Source: Tabrizicola aquatica | GTDB taxonomy: Bacteria > Pseudomonadota > Alphaproteobacteria > Rhodobacterales > Rhodobacteraceae | DNA: 64,000 bases | Assembly: GCF_002900975.1 (NCBI RefSeq) | Contig: NZ_PJON01000001.1 | Coordinates: 930,001 to 994,000 of the forward strand | Direction: 5' to 3' | Part shown: in pieces, positions 55,764-64,000 of the stretch | How the letters are laid out: every line of letters begins with the position of its first letter | How positions within the stretch are numbered: position 1 is the stretch's first letter | Notes under the pieces: model-generated | Database searches by the model: none | Seen by the model: the letters and a program-made list of their open reading frames with translations, nothing else | What the model was told of the DNA's origin: nothing | Position numbers and translations under genes: made by a program

Positions 55764-57155
55764 TTATTCCTCGAACTCGCCGAAGCCCCGGCCCCCGCGC
55801 GTGGTCCCCACCACCCCAAGCGATTTGAGTTTGCGGTGCAGGGCCGAGCGTTCCATGCCGACAAAGCTTGCCGTGCGGCTGATGTTGCCGCCGAAGCGGT
55901 TGATCTGGGTCAGCAGGTATTCCCGCTCGAACAGCTCGCGCGCTTCGCGCAGGGGCAGCGTCGCGATGGCGCCGCCCAGGGCGAGCGAGCTTTCGGTCTG
56001 GGCCTTGGGCTCGGTTCCGGGCAGTTCCTGCGCCTCGATCGGACCGGCGCCTTCGCCCAGGATCAGCACGCGTTCGATCACGTTGCGCAACTGGCGGATG
56101 TTGCCGGGCCAGGGCATGGTCTGCAGGACGGTCTCGGCCTCGGCCGACAGCTCGCGGGCGGGCAGGCCCTGCGACTTGTGGAACCAGTCGATGAAATGGC
56201 GGGTAAGTTCGGGGATATCCTCGCGCCGTTCGGTCAGGGCGGGGACGGCGATGGGGACCACGTTCAGGCGGTCGTAAAGTTCCTGGCGAAAGCGGCCAAG
56301 GCCGATCTCGGCGCGCAGGTCGCGGCAGGTCGAGGAGATGACCCGCAGATCGACGCGGACCTTGTCGGTGCCGCCGGCCCGGGTGAACTGCTGTTCGGTC
56401 AACACGCGCAGGATCTTGGACTGCGTGCCAAGCGGCATGTCGGCCACCTCGTCAAAGTAGACGACGCCACCGTGGGCCTGTTCGAGAAGCCCAGGTTCCA
56501 CGCCCCTTTCGGGAGTCTCGCGGCCGAACAGCACCTCTTCCATCCGCTCGGGCTCGATCGAGGCGGAGGAGACGGTGACGAAGGGCGCGCTGGCGCGGTT
56601 GGAATGCATGTGGATGTAGCGGGCGGCCATTTCCTTGCCGGACCCCGGCTGGCCGCTCAGCATGACGCGGCCGTTGGATTTCGTGACCTTGTCGAGGTTG
56701 GCCTTCAGCGCCTTGAAGGCGGCCGAGGAGCCAAGCATGTCGGACGAGGCGACGTCGCGGCGGCGAAGTTCCTGGTTCTCGCGGCGCAGGCGGCTGGTTT
56801 CCATCGCGCGGGCGACGACGACCATGAGCTGGTCGATGTTGAACGGCTTTTCGATGAAGTCGTAGGCACCCTGCTTGATCGCGGCGACGGCGATCTCGAT
56901 GTTGCCGTGGCCCGAGATGATGACCACGGGCACATCGGGGTTGTCGCGCTTGACCGTTTTCAGGATGTCGATCCCGTCCATCCGGCTGTCCTTCAGCCAG
57001 ATATCCAGGATCATCAGCGAGGGCGGCTCGACGTTGATCGCGGCCATGCAGTCGTCGGAATTCGCCGCCAGCCGAACGGTGTAGCCTTCATCCCGCAGGA
57101 TATCGCCGACGAGTTCGCGGATGTCCTGTTCGTCGTCAACGATCAGAATGGTCAT
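55764..57155 (-). CDS. ntrX: Nitrogen regulation response regulator NtrX
   Basis: A 463-residue response regulator. REC (ILIVDDEQDIRELV, phospho-Asp in LMILDIWL), the AAA+ domain with Walker A GQPGSGKEM and Walker B GGVVYFDEVADMP, and a C-terminal Fis HTH (GGNISRTASFVGMERSALHRKLKSLGV). The GAFTGA loop that contacts sigma-54 is missing: the stretch reads EVLFGRETPERGVEPGLLEQ. So it is unlikely to be a classical sigma-54 activator. It starts 3 bp after ntrY. Confidence 0.93.
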   Translation of the reverse strand: MTILIVDDEQDIRELVGDILRDEGYTVRLAANSDDCMAAINVEPPSLMILDIWLKDSRMDGIDILKTVKRDNPDVPVVIISGHGNIEIAVAAIKQGAYDFIEKPFNIDQLMVVVARAMETSRLRRENQELRRRDVASSDMLGSSAAFKALKANLDKVTKSNGRVMLSGQPGSGKEMAARYIHMHSNRASAPFVTVSSASIEPERMEEVLFGRETPERGVEPGLLEQAHGGVVYFDEVADMPLGTQSKILRVLTEQQFTRAGGTDKVRVDLRVISSTCRDLRAEIGLGRFRQELYDRLNVVPIAVPALTERREDIPELTRHFIDWFHKSQGLPARELSAEAETVLQTMPWPGNIRQLRNVIERVLILGEGAGPIEAQELPGTEPKAQTESSLALGGAIATLPLREARELFEREYLLTQINRFGGNISRTASFVGMERSALHRKLKSLGVVGTTRGGRGFGEFEE

Positions 57156-57158
57156 GGG

Positions 57159-59474
57159 TCAACCTCCTTGCCCGCCGGTCTGGCTGGCGGCAGCAACTTC
57201 CGGGGGAACGTGGGAACGGGGCCGGCGCCGGGTGGCGCGTGGCAGGTGGATTTCGGCCATGGCGCCGGGGTGGTCGCAACCGTCGAACACCGGGGCGTCC
57301 ACAAGGGCAAGCGTGCCGCCGTGTTCCTCGATGATCTTCTTGACGATCGGCAAGCCCAGACCGGTGCCCTTGGCGCGGGTGGTGACGTAGGGTTCGAACA
57401 GGCGGGCGCGGTCGAGTGGGAGGCCCGTCCCGTTGTCCATGATGCGGATAACGGCGGCGCTGTCGTCCGCCTCCAGCGTGATGCGGATTTCGGGGGTAAA
57501 GCCGGGGGCCGCCTTTTCCTGTTGCGCCTCAATGGCTTCACCGGCGTTCTTGATCAGGTTTGTGAAGGCCTGGCCGATCATGGTGGCGTCGATTTCCATT
57601 TGCAGCGGATCGCGGGGGATCGACTTCACAAAGCGGACGCCGGGCTGGCCGTTTTCCTGCAACAGGACCGCCCCGCGCAAAAGCTCGGCCAGGTCGCAGT
57701 CGCGGCGGTCGGGCTCTGGCATCCGGGCGAATTTGGAGAATTCGTCCACGATCCGGCGCAGGTCGTTGGTCTGGCGTACGATGACATCGGTCAACTGCTC
57801 CAGATCTTCATGGTCGCGGACCTGGGTGCGGAACTTGCGCTTGATCCGCTCGGCGGACAGCTGAATCGGGGTCAGGGGGTTCTTGATCTCATGCGCGATG
57901 CGGCGGGCCACGTCGCCCCAGGCGGCCATCCGCTGCGCACTGACCAGGTCGGTCACATCGTCGAAGGCGACGACATAGCCTTCCAGATCGCCCGCGTCGC
58001 TGCGGCGCGTGGACACGCGGACAAGCAGGCTTTCCAGCTTGCCCTTGCGGGTCAGGCGCACCTCTTCCTGCACGGCGTTGCCGGCGCTGTCGCGCAAGCG
58101 GTCGAAAAGCGGCGCGAATTCCGGGACAGCGGCGGCCAGCGGCATGTCTGACTGGCCGTCCGCGAAATCCAGCAGCTTTTCCGCCGCACGGTTCACAAAG
58201 TCGATGTCGCCATCGGGGTCCAGCCCGATCACGCCTGCGGTGACGTTCGACAGCACGGAATCAAAGAGACGCCGCCGGGTTTCGGTCTGGGCATGGCTTT
58301 CGACCAGCGCCTCACGCTGACCTTTCAACTGGCGGGTCATCTGGTTGAACAGGCGGCCAAGCGATGCGATCTCGTCATCGCCATCCTCTTCCGTGACCTG
58401 CACATCCAGATCGCCGCCCCCTACCCTCTCCGCCGCCCCGGCCAGACGGCCCACCGGGCGTGACAGGCGTTCGGCGAACCACAGGCCCAGCCAGACCGCA
58501 GCCAGGATCAGGATCAGCGCGAAGCCCAGGTAGATGAGGCCGAAGTTGAACAGAAGGCGGCCGCGTTCGCTTTCCAACTGGTTGTAAAGCTGGACGGTTT
58601 CCTGCGTTTCATCCAGCAGCGACAGGATCGAGCCATCCACCGCCCGCGTGACGTAAAGATAGCGGTCGGCATAGGCGTCCAGGAAGATCAGCGCCCGGAA
58701 TTCGTTGTTCGGCCAGTCGGGGATCAGGACGGTATTCCCCTCGCGCGCGAGTTGCAGTTGCTCGGCGGTCAGGGGTTCGAAGCCGAAAAGGTAGGATCGT
58801 TCGCCCCGGGTGCGCAGGTCGCCGTCGCCATCGACCAGATAGGCCTCTTTCAACCCGCGCTGGATGATCTGCTGGCCCTGGCTGAGGAGCGGGCGCAACT
58901 GGTCGTCACGCATGAACACGGTCTGCTGCTTGGCGCGGTTCAGATAGCCGGCAAGCGCGGTGGCGTCGGCGGCCAGATCGTCGCGCTGCACCGCCTCATA
59001 CGCCTGGGCGGCAGACAGGGAGGAGCCGACGACGGACCGGACGCGGTCGGAAAACCAGCCTTCAAGGCCGATGTTGATCGACAGGACGGCAAAGACCGCG
59101 ACCAGCACGGTCGGGACCAGCGCGATCAGCATGAACACGCCGGACAGGCGCAAATGCAGCCGCGACCCGGCCGAACGTGAGCGGCGGTCGGCCACCAGCC
59201 GCATGACGCGGGCCAGGACCAGGGCGGCCACGACCAGGACATAGACGAGGTCGGACAGAAGGATCAGCCGCAGCGTGGGTGAGGTCGCATCCTGGCTGAA
59301 CGGGCCCATGGCCAGGAAGGTGGCGACGGCGAGGACGGGGCCGAGGAACACCAGGCCAAGCGTGATGGCCGTTTGCACCCGCCGCTGCCGGCGCAGGCGC
59401 GAAAAGCGTGTCCAGATGTCCCTGTTCTGTACGCGATCCAACCGAATCTGCCCGTTCGCCAGGGTTCTTGCCAC
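57159..59474 (-). CDS. ntrY: Sensor histidine kinase NtrY
   Basis: A 771-residue membrane sensor kinase. Hydrophobic segments (VFLGPVLAVATFLAMG, LVYVLVVAALVLARVM, VFMLIALVPTVLVAVFAVLSI and LIYLGFALILILAAVWLGLWF), a HAMP domain near 350, a PAS domain (FDSVLSNVTAGVIGLDPDG), the H-box [22 protein letters not shown] and the ATPase domain with GTGLGLPIVKKII. It senses nitrogen or redox state with NtrX. The start is a GTG at 59474; the beginning of the protein is uncertain. It is 65 bp behind ntrC. Confidence 0.93.
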   Translation of the reverse strand: MARTLANGQIRLDRVQNRDIWTRFSRLRRQRRVQTAITLGLVFLGPVLAVATFLAMGPFSQDATSPTLRLILLSDLVYVLVVAALVLARVMRLVADRRSRSAGSRLHLRLSGVFMLIALVPTVLVAVFAVLSINIGLEGWFSDRVRSVVGSSLSAAQAYEAVQRDDLAADATALAGYLNRAKQQTVFMRDDQLRPLLSQGQQIIQRGLKEAYLVDGDGDLRTRGERSYLFGFEPLTAEQLQLAREGNTVLIPDWPNNEFRALIFLDAYADRYLYVTRAVDGSILSLLDETQETVQLYNQLESERGRLLFNFGLIYLGFALILILAAVWLGLWFAERLSRPVGRLAGAAERVGGGDLDVQVTEEDGDDEIASLGRLFNQMTRQLKGQREALVESHAQTETRRRLFDSVLSNVTAGVIGLDPDGDIDFVNRAAEKLLDFADGQSDMPLAAAVPEFAPLFDRLRDSAGNAVQEEVRLTRKGKLESLLVRVSTRRSDAGDLEGYVVAFDDVTDLVSAQRMAAWGDVARRIAHEIKNPLTPIQLSAERIKRKFRTQVRDHEDLEQLTDVIVRQTNDLRRIVDEFSKFARMPEPDRRDCDLAELLRGAVLLQENGQPGVRFVKSIPRDPLQMEIDATMIGQAFTNLIKNAGEAIEAQQEKAAPGFTPEIRITLEADDSAAVIRIMDNGTGLPLDRARLFEPYVTTRAKGTGLGLPIVKKIIEEHGGTLALVDAPVFDGCDHPGAMAEIHLPRATRRRPRSHVPPEVAAASQTGGQGG

Positions 59475-59539
59475 CCGCGACCACTATATCTTGCGTTGTG
59501 GCCGAGTGAAACCCAAAAGACACAGGTGCCGTGGCCCGG

Positions 59540-60904
59540 TTACATCAACTTGCGGCGACGGGTCACGCGGATGTCCAGATCGGTGATCTTCTTGCGCAGG
59601 GTGTTGCGGTTGATGCCCAGAAGGTCGGCGCATTTCGCCTGGTTCCCGGCCGTGGCGTCCAGGGCGATTTCGATCAGCGGCAGCTCCACCTCGCGCAGGA
59701 TGCGCTGGTAGACGCCGGGGGGCGGAAGCTGGCCGCCGTGCAGGTCGAAATAGCGTTTCAGGTGCCGCGCAACCGAGGCGGAGAGCTTTTCGCCGGTGCC
59801 GCCCTCGGCCCTTGGTTCGGGGCCGGGCTGGTTGCCAAGAACCTGCTCGACCTCCAGCCGTGAGATCTCGGCCTCGGACGCGGTAACGAGAAGGCGGCGC
59901 AGGGTGTTTTCAAGCTGGCGGACGTTGCCGGGCCAGGAATAGGTGCGCACCAGTTCGGTGGCATCGGCCGAAAGACGCCGGGTCAGGCCAAGGTCACGCT
60001 CGCCCCGCGCCAGGAAATGTTCGGCCAGAAGCGGAATGTCGTCCACCCGTTCGCGCAGACTTGGGACATGCAGCGTCACGCCGCCAAGGCGGTAGTACAG
60101 GTCCTGGCGGAACTGGCCGGACTCCATCCGGGCGGCAAGGTCGGACTGGCTGGTGGCCATGATCCGGGGCGCATTGTCGCCCAAGAGGTCCAGCATCCGC
60201 ACGACGCGGGCCTGGGTATCCTCGTCATAGTCGGCGACCTCATCGAACACGATCGAGCCGCCACGGGCCTTGGCCAGCAGGGCCGAGGGACCGTCGACGC
60301 CGGCAAGGTCGGCGGCCTGGGCCACGGTGAAGGGCAGCGTCCGGCGGTCGGAAAAGTCGTGGATCGCGCGGGCGATCAGCGACTTTCCGGTGCCGGATTC
60401 GCCGGTGATCAGCACGGCAAGGTCGGTGTTCATCACCCGCGCCACCAGTCGGTACAGCGCCTGCATCGCGGGCGTGCGCCCCACCAGCGGCAGATCGTCG
60501 CCCGGATCGCGCGGGGCGACAACCACCTTCGGGCCGCGGCGCTTCTGCTCCAGCGCCTTGGAGGAGCGTTTCATCAGGTCCGGCAGGTCGAAGGGTTTCG
60601 GCAGGTAGTCGAACGCCTCGGCCTCGGCTGCCTGGATTGCGGTCATGATGGTGTTTTGCGCGCTGATGACGATGACCGGCAGGCCCGGGCGCATCTTCGA
60701 GATGCGGGGCAGCGCGTCGAGGCCGTTGCCGTCGGGCATGATCACGTCGCTGATCACCAGGTCGCCCTTCCCTTCCTCGACCCAGCGCATCAGCGTCATG
60801 AGAGAGGAGGTCGCATGGACCTTGCAGCCCGCGCGGGTCAGCGCCTGGGTCAGGACCGTGCGGATCGTGCGGTCGTCATCGGCGACAAGGACGGTGCCAT
60901 CCAT
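59540..60904 (-). CDS. ntrC: Nitrogen assimilation response regulator NtrC (GAFTGA-less type)
   Basis: A 454-residue response regulator with REC ([14 protein letters not shown], phospho-Asp in [14 protein letters not shown]), AAA+ domain ([28 protein letters not shown]) and Fis HTH ([21 protein letters not shown]). The GAFTGA loop is absent ([22 protein letters not shown]). NtrC of Rhodobacter capsulatus has the same lack and is known to activate the housekeeping RNA polymerase. Target genes for nitrogen assimilation are expected. Its ATG shares one base with the ntrB stop (TAATG). Confidence 0.94.
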   Translation of the reverse strand: MDGTVLVADDDRTIRTVLTQALTRAGCKVHATSSLMTLMRWVEEGKGDLVISDVIMPDGNGLDALPRISKMRPGLPVIVISAQNTIMTAIQAAEAEAFDYLPKPFDLPDLMKRSSKALEQKRRGPKVVVAPRDPGDDLPLVGRTPAMQALYRLVARVMNTDLAVLITGESGTGKSLIARAIHDFSDRRTLPFTVAQAADLAGVDGPSALLAKARGGSIVFDEVADYDEDTQARVVRMLDLLGDNAPRIMATSQSDLAARMESGQFRQDLYYRLGGVTLHVPSLRERVDDIPLLAEHFLARGERDLGLTRRLSADATELVRTYSWPGNVRQLENTLRRLLVTASEAEISRLEVEQVLGNQPGPEPRAEGGTGEKLSASVARHLKRYFDLHGGQLPPPGVYQRILREVELPLIEIALDATAGNQAKCADLLGINRNTLRKKITDLDIRVTRRRKLM

Positions 60905-62001
60905 TACTTCGCTTCCTTTTTCTTCTCGCGCGGCGCCATGGGCAGCGACACGCGGAACACGGTGCGGCCAGGGGCGGAATCGACGGTGATCCAGCCCTCG
61001 TGGTCGGTGATGATCTTCGACACCAGCGCAAGGCCAAGGCCGGTGCCGTTCTCGCGGCCCGAGACGAAGGGCTCGAATATGTTGGCGGCGATGTCCGGGC
61101 GGATGCCGGGGCCGTCGTCGATGATCTCGACGTTCAGGGGCAGCGCAGCGGACGCGCCATCCTTGCGGCGCAGGCGCAGGGAGAGGTCGTAGAATGTGTG
61201 GAGCCGGATCGTGCCGCCCTGCTTGCAGGCCTCGGCCGCGTTCTTGATAAGGTTCAGGAACACCTGCATCAGCTGGTCGCTGTCAGCGAAGGTCGGCGGC
61301 AGCGAGGGGTCGTAATCCTCGGTGATGGTCATGTGGGCGGCGAAGCCCACCAGCGCGGATTTGCGGGCGCGGTCGAGGGCGTCGTGGATGTTCACCGGCT
61401 TGCGTTCGGGCGGGCGGAGGTTGCCGAACTGCTCTACCTGTTCCAAGAGCTTCACGATGCGGCGGGTTTCCTCGACGATAAGATCGGTCATCTCCTGGTC
61501 TTCGGGCGACAGGTTCATCGACAGAAGCTGGGCCGCGCCCGAGATGCCGGCGAGGGGGTTCTTGATCTCATGCGCCAGCATCTCGGCCATGCCGATGGCA
61601 GAGCGGGCGGCGGTCTTGGCCCCCATCGAGCGGCCGAGGCGGTCGGCCAACTCACGCGGGGACAGCATCAGCATCACGATGCCCGGGTTGTCGTGCATCG
61701 GCGCGAGGTGGATCGTGCATTGCAAGGGCGCGCGTTCGCCGGTGGTCACGTCCACGTCGTTGATGTTCAGCGCCGACTGGTTGGCGCGGACGCGGGCCAA
61801 CGCCTCGTCCATCGGGGCGTCGATGGCAAGACGGTCGAACACCGGCTGGTCCTTCAGCGCCTTGGCCGAGGCATTGAGGAAGGTCTCGGCCGCCGGGTTG
61901 GCCTCAAGTATGCGGCCCTGCATGTCGATCAGGAGCGTGGGCAACGGGAGCGAGGCCCAGATCACCCCCGGCACGGGGTAAGGCATCCGGTAGGGGGTCA
62001 T
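60904..62001 (-). CDS. ntrB: Nitrogen regulation sensor kinase NtrB
   Basis: A 365-residue cytosolic kinase. A PAS-like sensor ([24 protein letters not shown]), the H-box [24 protein letters not shown] and the ATPase domain ([28 protein letters not shown]) are all present. It phosphorylates NtrC when nitrogen is low, under control of PII. The ATG at 62001 overlaps the dusB stop by 4 bp. Confidence 0.94.
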   Translation of the reverse strand: MTPYRMPYPVPGVIWASLPLPTLLIDMQGRILEANPAAETFLNASAKALKDQPVFDRLAIDAPMDEALARVRANQSALNINDVDVTTGERAPLQCTIHLAPMHDNPGIVMLMLSPRELADRLGRSMGAKTAARSAIGMAEMLAHEIKNPLAGISGAAQLLSMNLSPEDQEMTDLIVEETRRIVKLLEQVEQFGNLRPPERKPVNIHDALDRARKSALVGFAAHMTITEDYDPSLPPTFADSDQLMQVFLNLIKNAAEACKQGGTIRLHTFYDLSLRLRRKDGASAALPLNVEIIDDGPGIRPDIAANIFEPFVSGRENGTGLGLALVSKIITDHEGWITVDSAPGRTVFRVSLPMAPREKKKEAK

Positions 62002-62975
62002 GCTGCAAGCTCCAGCTCGGCGAAGGCCTGTTCGATCAGCTGGATCACTTCGGCCGGGTCGGTGGAGGTCAGGATCGCCTCACGCGCATGGGGCAGGCCC
62101 GCTTCGTCCAGATACCAGCCCAGATGCTTGCGGGCCATGCGCAGGCCAAGCTCGCGGCCGTAGAAGGTGAGCATGTCCTCGTAATGGTCCAGGATCATCC
62201 GGCCAAGCGCGCCACCCTCGGGGATCGTTGGCGCGGGGGTGCCGTAAAGGTCGTGGGCAACCTGGGCCAGCTTCCAGGGTGCGCCCTGCGCACCGCGACC
62301 GATCATCACCCCATCGGCGCCGGACAGACGCAGCGCCTCGCGCGCCGAGGCGGTATCGATGATGTCGCCGTTGGCGATGACGGGGATGCGGACCGCATCC
62401 TTCACCGCGCGGATCGCGGCCCAGTTGGCGTGGCCCTTGTAGAACTGGCAGCGGGTGCGGCCGTGGATGGTGATCATCTGGACTCCGGCCTCTTCCGCGC
62501 GGCGGGCCAGGTCGGGCGCGTTGTGCAGCGTATTGTCCCAGCCGAGGCGGGTCTTGAGGGTGACGGGAACCTTGACCGCCTTCACCACCGCCTCGATCAG
62601 CGTCAGCGCCAGGTCCAGATCGCGCAACAGGGCCGAGCCGCAAAGGCCCGTGGTCACCCGTTTCGACGGGCAGCCCATGTTAATGTCGATGACCCGCGCG
62701 CCCTGCCCTTCGACGAACTTCGCGCCTTCGGCCATCCAGTGCGGATCGCGGCCGGCAAGCTGGACGCTGGTCGCCTGCTCGCCGAAGCCAAGTTCGGCGC
62801 GGGCGCGGGCTTCGGGCTGGGCGCGGACGACTTCGGCGCTGGCCACCATCTCGCTGACCACGAGGCCCGCGCCGAAGCGGGCGACAAGCCGGCGATACGG
62901 CAGGTCGGTGATCCCGGCCAGCGGGGCAAGAAAGACCGGCGGGGTCAGCGTCAGGGGGCCGAGTGCGAGCGTCAA
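61998..62975 (-). CDS. dusB: tRNA dihydrouridine synthase DusB (NifR3)
   Basis: A 325-residue flavin enzyme that reduces uridines in tRNA. Marks: LAPLAGITDLPYRRLVARFGAGLVVSEM, VIDINMGCPSKRV, the catalytic Cys in TTGLCGSALL, ITIHGRTRCQFYKG and GDIIDTASAREAL. Known as nifR3 in Rhodobacter, in front of ntrBC. The start is a TTG at 62975 with AAGGA 7 nt upstream and gives a normal length. ATGs at 63047 and 63074 in the same frame would add 24-33 residues that do not look like DusB. Confidence 0.9.
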   Translation of the reverse strand: MTLALGPLTLTPPVFLAPLAGITDLPYRRLVARFGAGLVVSEMVASAEVVRAQPEARARAELGFGEQATSVQLAGRDPHWMAEGAKFVEGQGARVIDINMGCPSKRVTTGLCGSALLRDLDLALTLIEAVVKAVKVPVTLKTRLGWDNTLHNAPDLARRAEEAGVQMITIHGRTRCQFYKGHANWAAIRAVKDAVRIPVIANGDIIDTASAREALRLSGADGVMIGRGAQGAPWKLAQVAHDLYGTPAPTIPEGGALGRMILDHYEDMLTFYGRELGLRMARKHLGWYLDEAGLPHAREAILTSTDPAEVIQLIEQAFAELELAA

Positions 62976-63155
62976 AGCCTTTTCCTTGTGCAGATGATCA
63001 AGTGTTACGCCCGGGATTGAAGGGGAACCAAGGCAGCATCGCCGCATAATGACTGAAAAACATGCGATGCACAAATTTTAGGCATGAACCGGGGTGAAGC
63101 GCCAGATTGTCATGCAGGCCCGGCTGGACTAGGCAAGGGGCAAAGGGAAGGTGCC

Positions 63156-64000
63156 ATGGAAACAGCCGTCATCATCGTCGCCGCCGGTCGCGGCAGCCGC
63201 ATGGGCGGCGAGGTGCCGAAACAGTGGCAGATGCTGGCGGGCAGGCCGGTGCTGGCGCACACTTTGGCGGCTTTCCAGGGGATGCGGGTGGTGCTGGTGA
63301 TCCACCCTGACGACAAGGCGCGGGCGGATTCATTTCGGGTTCGGCGGAGAACTCAACTGGTCATTGGCGGGGCGACGCGGGATGCCTCGGTCCTGGCGGG
63401 GCTGCGGGCACTGGAGGGTCAGGGCATCGAGGCGGTGCTGATCCACGATGGCGCGCGCCCCCTGGTCAGCCGGGCGCTGATCGGCCGGCTGGTCGCGGCG
63501 CTGGAGGATCACGATGGCGCGGCCCCTGCCCTGCCGGTCACCGATGCGCTGTGGCGCGGCGACGGTGGCAAGGTGTCGGGCACAGTGGACCGCGCGGGGC
63601 TGTGGCGGGCGCAGACCCCGCAGGCCTTTCGCTTTGCGCCCATCCTGGCGGCACATCGCGCCCATCCGGGCGGCGCCTTGGACGATGTTCAGGTCGCCCG
63701 GGACGCAGGGCTTGACGTGGCGATCGTCGAGGGCGAGGAAACCAATCTGAAGCTGACCTATCCCGGCGATTTCGCCCGGGCCGAGGCGATACTGAAGGGG
63801 CGCGACATGGATGTGCGGTTGGGCAATGGCTATGACGTGCATGCCTTTTGCGAAGGCGACCATGTCTGGCTGTGCGGGGTGAAAGTGCCGCATGGCAAGG
63901 GCCTCTTGGGCCATTCCGACGCGGATGTGGGAATGCATGCCCTGACCGATGCGATCTATGGCGCGCTGGCCGAGGGTGACATCGGCCGCCACTTTCCGCC
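63156..64000 (+). CDS. ispDF: Bifunctional IspD/IspF isoprenoid enzyme (3' end outside window)
   Basis: The gene is open to the right edge, with 281 codons seen. The IspD part (to ~215) has [19 protein letters not shown] (CTP-binding), HDGARPLV and the QTPQAFR motif. The IspF part starts at about 219: [39 protein letters not shown] with the zinc-binding residues. It makes CDP-ME and ME-cPP in the MEP isoprenoid pathway. The fused form is common in Alphaproteobacteria. It is divergent from dusB over 180 bp. Confidence 0.95.
   Translation, partial: METAVIIVAAGRGSRMGGEVPKQWQMLAGRPVLAHTLAAFQGMRVVLVIHPDDKARADSFRVRRRTQLVIGGATRDASVLAGLRALEGQGIEAVLIHDGARPLVSRALIGRLVAALEDHDGAAPALPVTDALWRGDGGKVSGTVDRAGLWRAQTPQAFRFAPILAAHRAHPGGALDDVQVARDAGLDVAIVEGEETNLKLTYPGDFARAEAILKGRDMDVRLGNGYDVHAFCEGDHVWLCGVKVPHGKGLLGHSDADVGMHALTDAIYGALAEGDIGRHFP

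Overview
The window is high-GC DNA that reads as a chromosome segment of a Rhodobacteraceae bacterium (Alphaproteobacteria, near Rhodobacter/Gemmobacter/Tabrizicola). The evidence is gene order and protein style: a conserved block ispDF / dusB-ntrB-ntrC-ntrY-ntrX-trkA-trkH-hfq-hflX, an iscR-led suf operon whose IscR has a single cysteine, an NtrC without the sigma-54 contact loop, a recA promoter with a GTTC-N7-GTTC SOS box, and a Fur/Mur-type regulator without CxxC motifs. I see no phage, transposase, integrase, plasmid gene or CRISPR array. The sequence looks like a normal core chromosome with small accessory cassettes.

Layout. 1-3259: xanthine-dehydrogenase-family genes (Mo/Fe-S subunit cut by the left edge, FAD subunit), a divergent MarR gene and a TetR gene. 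3397-6435: an old-yellow-enzyme family oxidoreductase, a flavin reductase and a convergent Fur/Mur regulator. 6656-8820: a YdeI/DUF1801 protein, a PHP phosphoesterase and an ArsR regulator. 8823-12006: a methyltransferase/glycosyltransferase/SDR cassette with overlapping genes. 12048-15608: a SitABCD-type Mn/Fe ABC importer with a Fur-like box in its promoter. 15712-16895: an AbrB membrane protein behind tRNA-Arg(CCG). 17075-19264: a subtilisin autotransporter with a lipobox.

19301-29172 is one long suf operon (iscR, cysteine desulfurase, sufB, FkbM methyltransferase, two-domain glycosyltransferase, sufC, sufD, two Yip1 membrane genes, sufS). 29343-32263: an alpha/beta hydrolase, a small protein, an HD hydrolase and icd. 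32341-36633: a Gly-rich secreted protein, two tandem YitT-type paralogues and typA. 36661-42391: a histidine phosphatase, a class II amidotransferase, a DUF1330 protein, alaS and recA. 42596-49640: a sulfotransferase-like gene, a SYLF lipoprotein, an AraC/SDR pair, a 3-hydroxyisobutyrate-dehydrogenase-like gene and a penicillin acylase/GNAT pair. 49772-62975 (all minus strand) runs from dusB and the nitrogen two-component systems through K+ uptake and hfq-hflX to two accessory genes. ispDF enters at the right edge.

The core genes join nitrogen signalling (ntrBC, ntrYX), Fe-S assembly under IscR, metal uptake under a Fur-like protein, K+ uptake and DNA repair. The less explained material is: two families of palindromic intergenic repeats, one with clear compensatory base changes in its stems and one copy lying inside the sit operon; glycosyltransferase/methyltransferase genes embedded in the suf operon; an apparent CTG start for hflX; a lipobox-bearing autotransporter protease; and several strong palindromes in promoters. 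No database search was possible. All product names rest on motifs, length and context read from the sequence.
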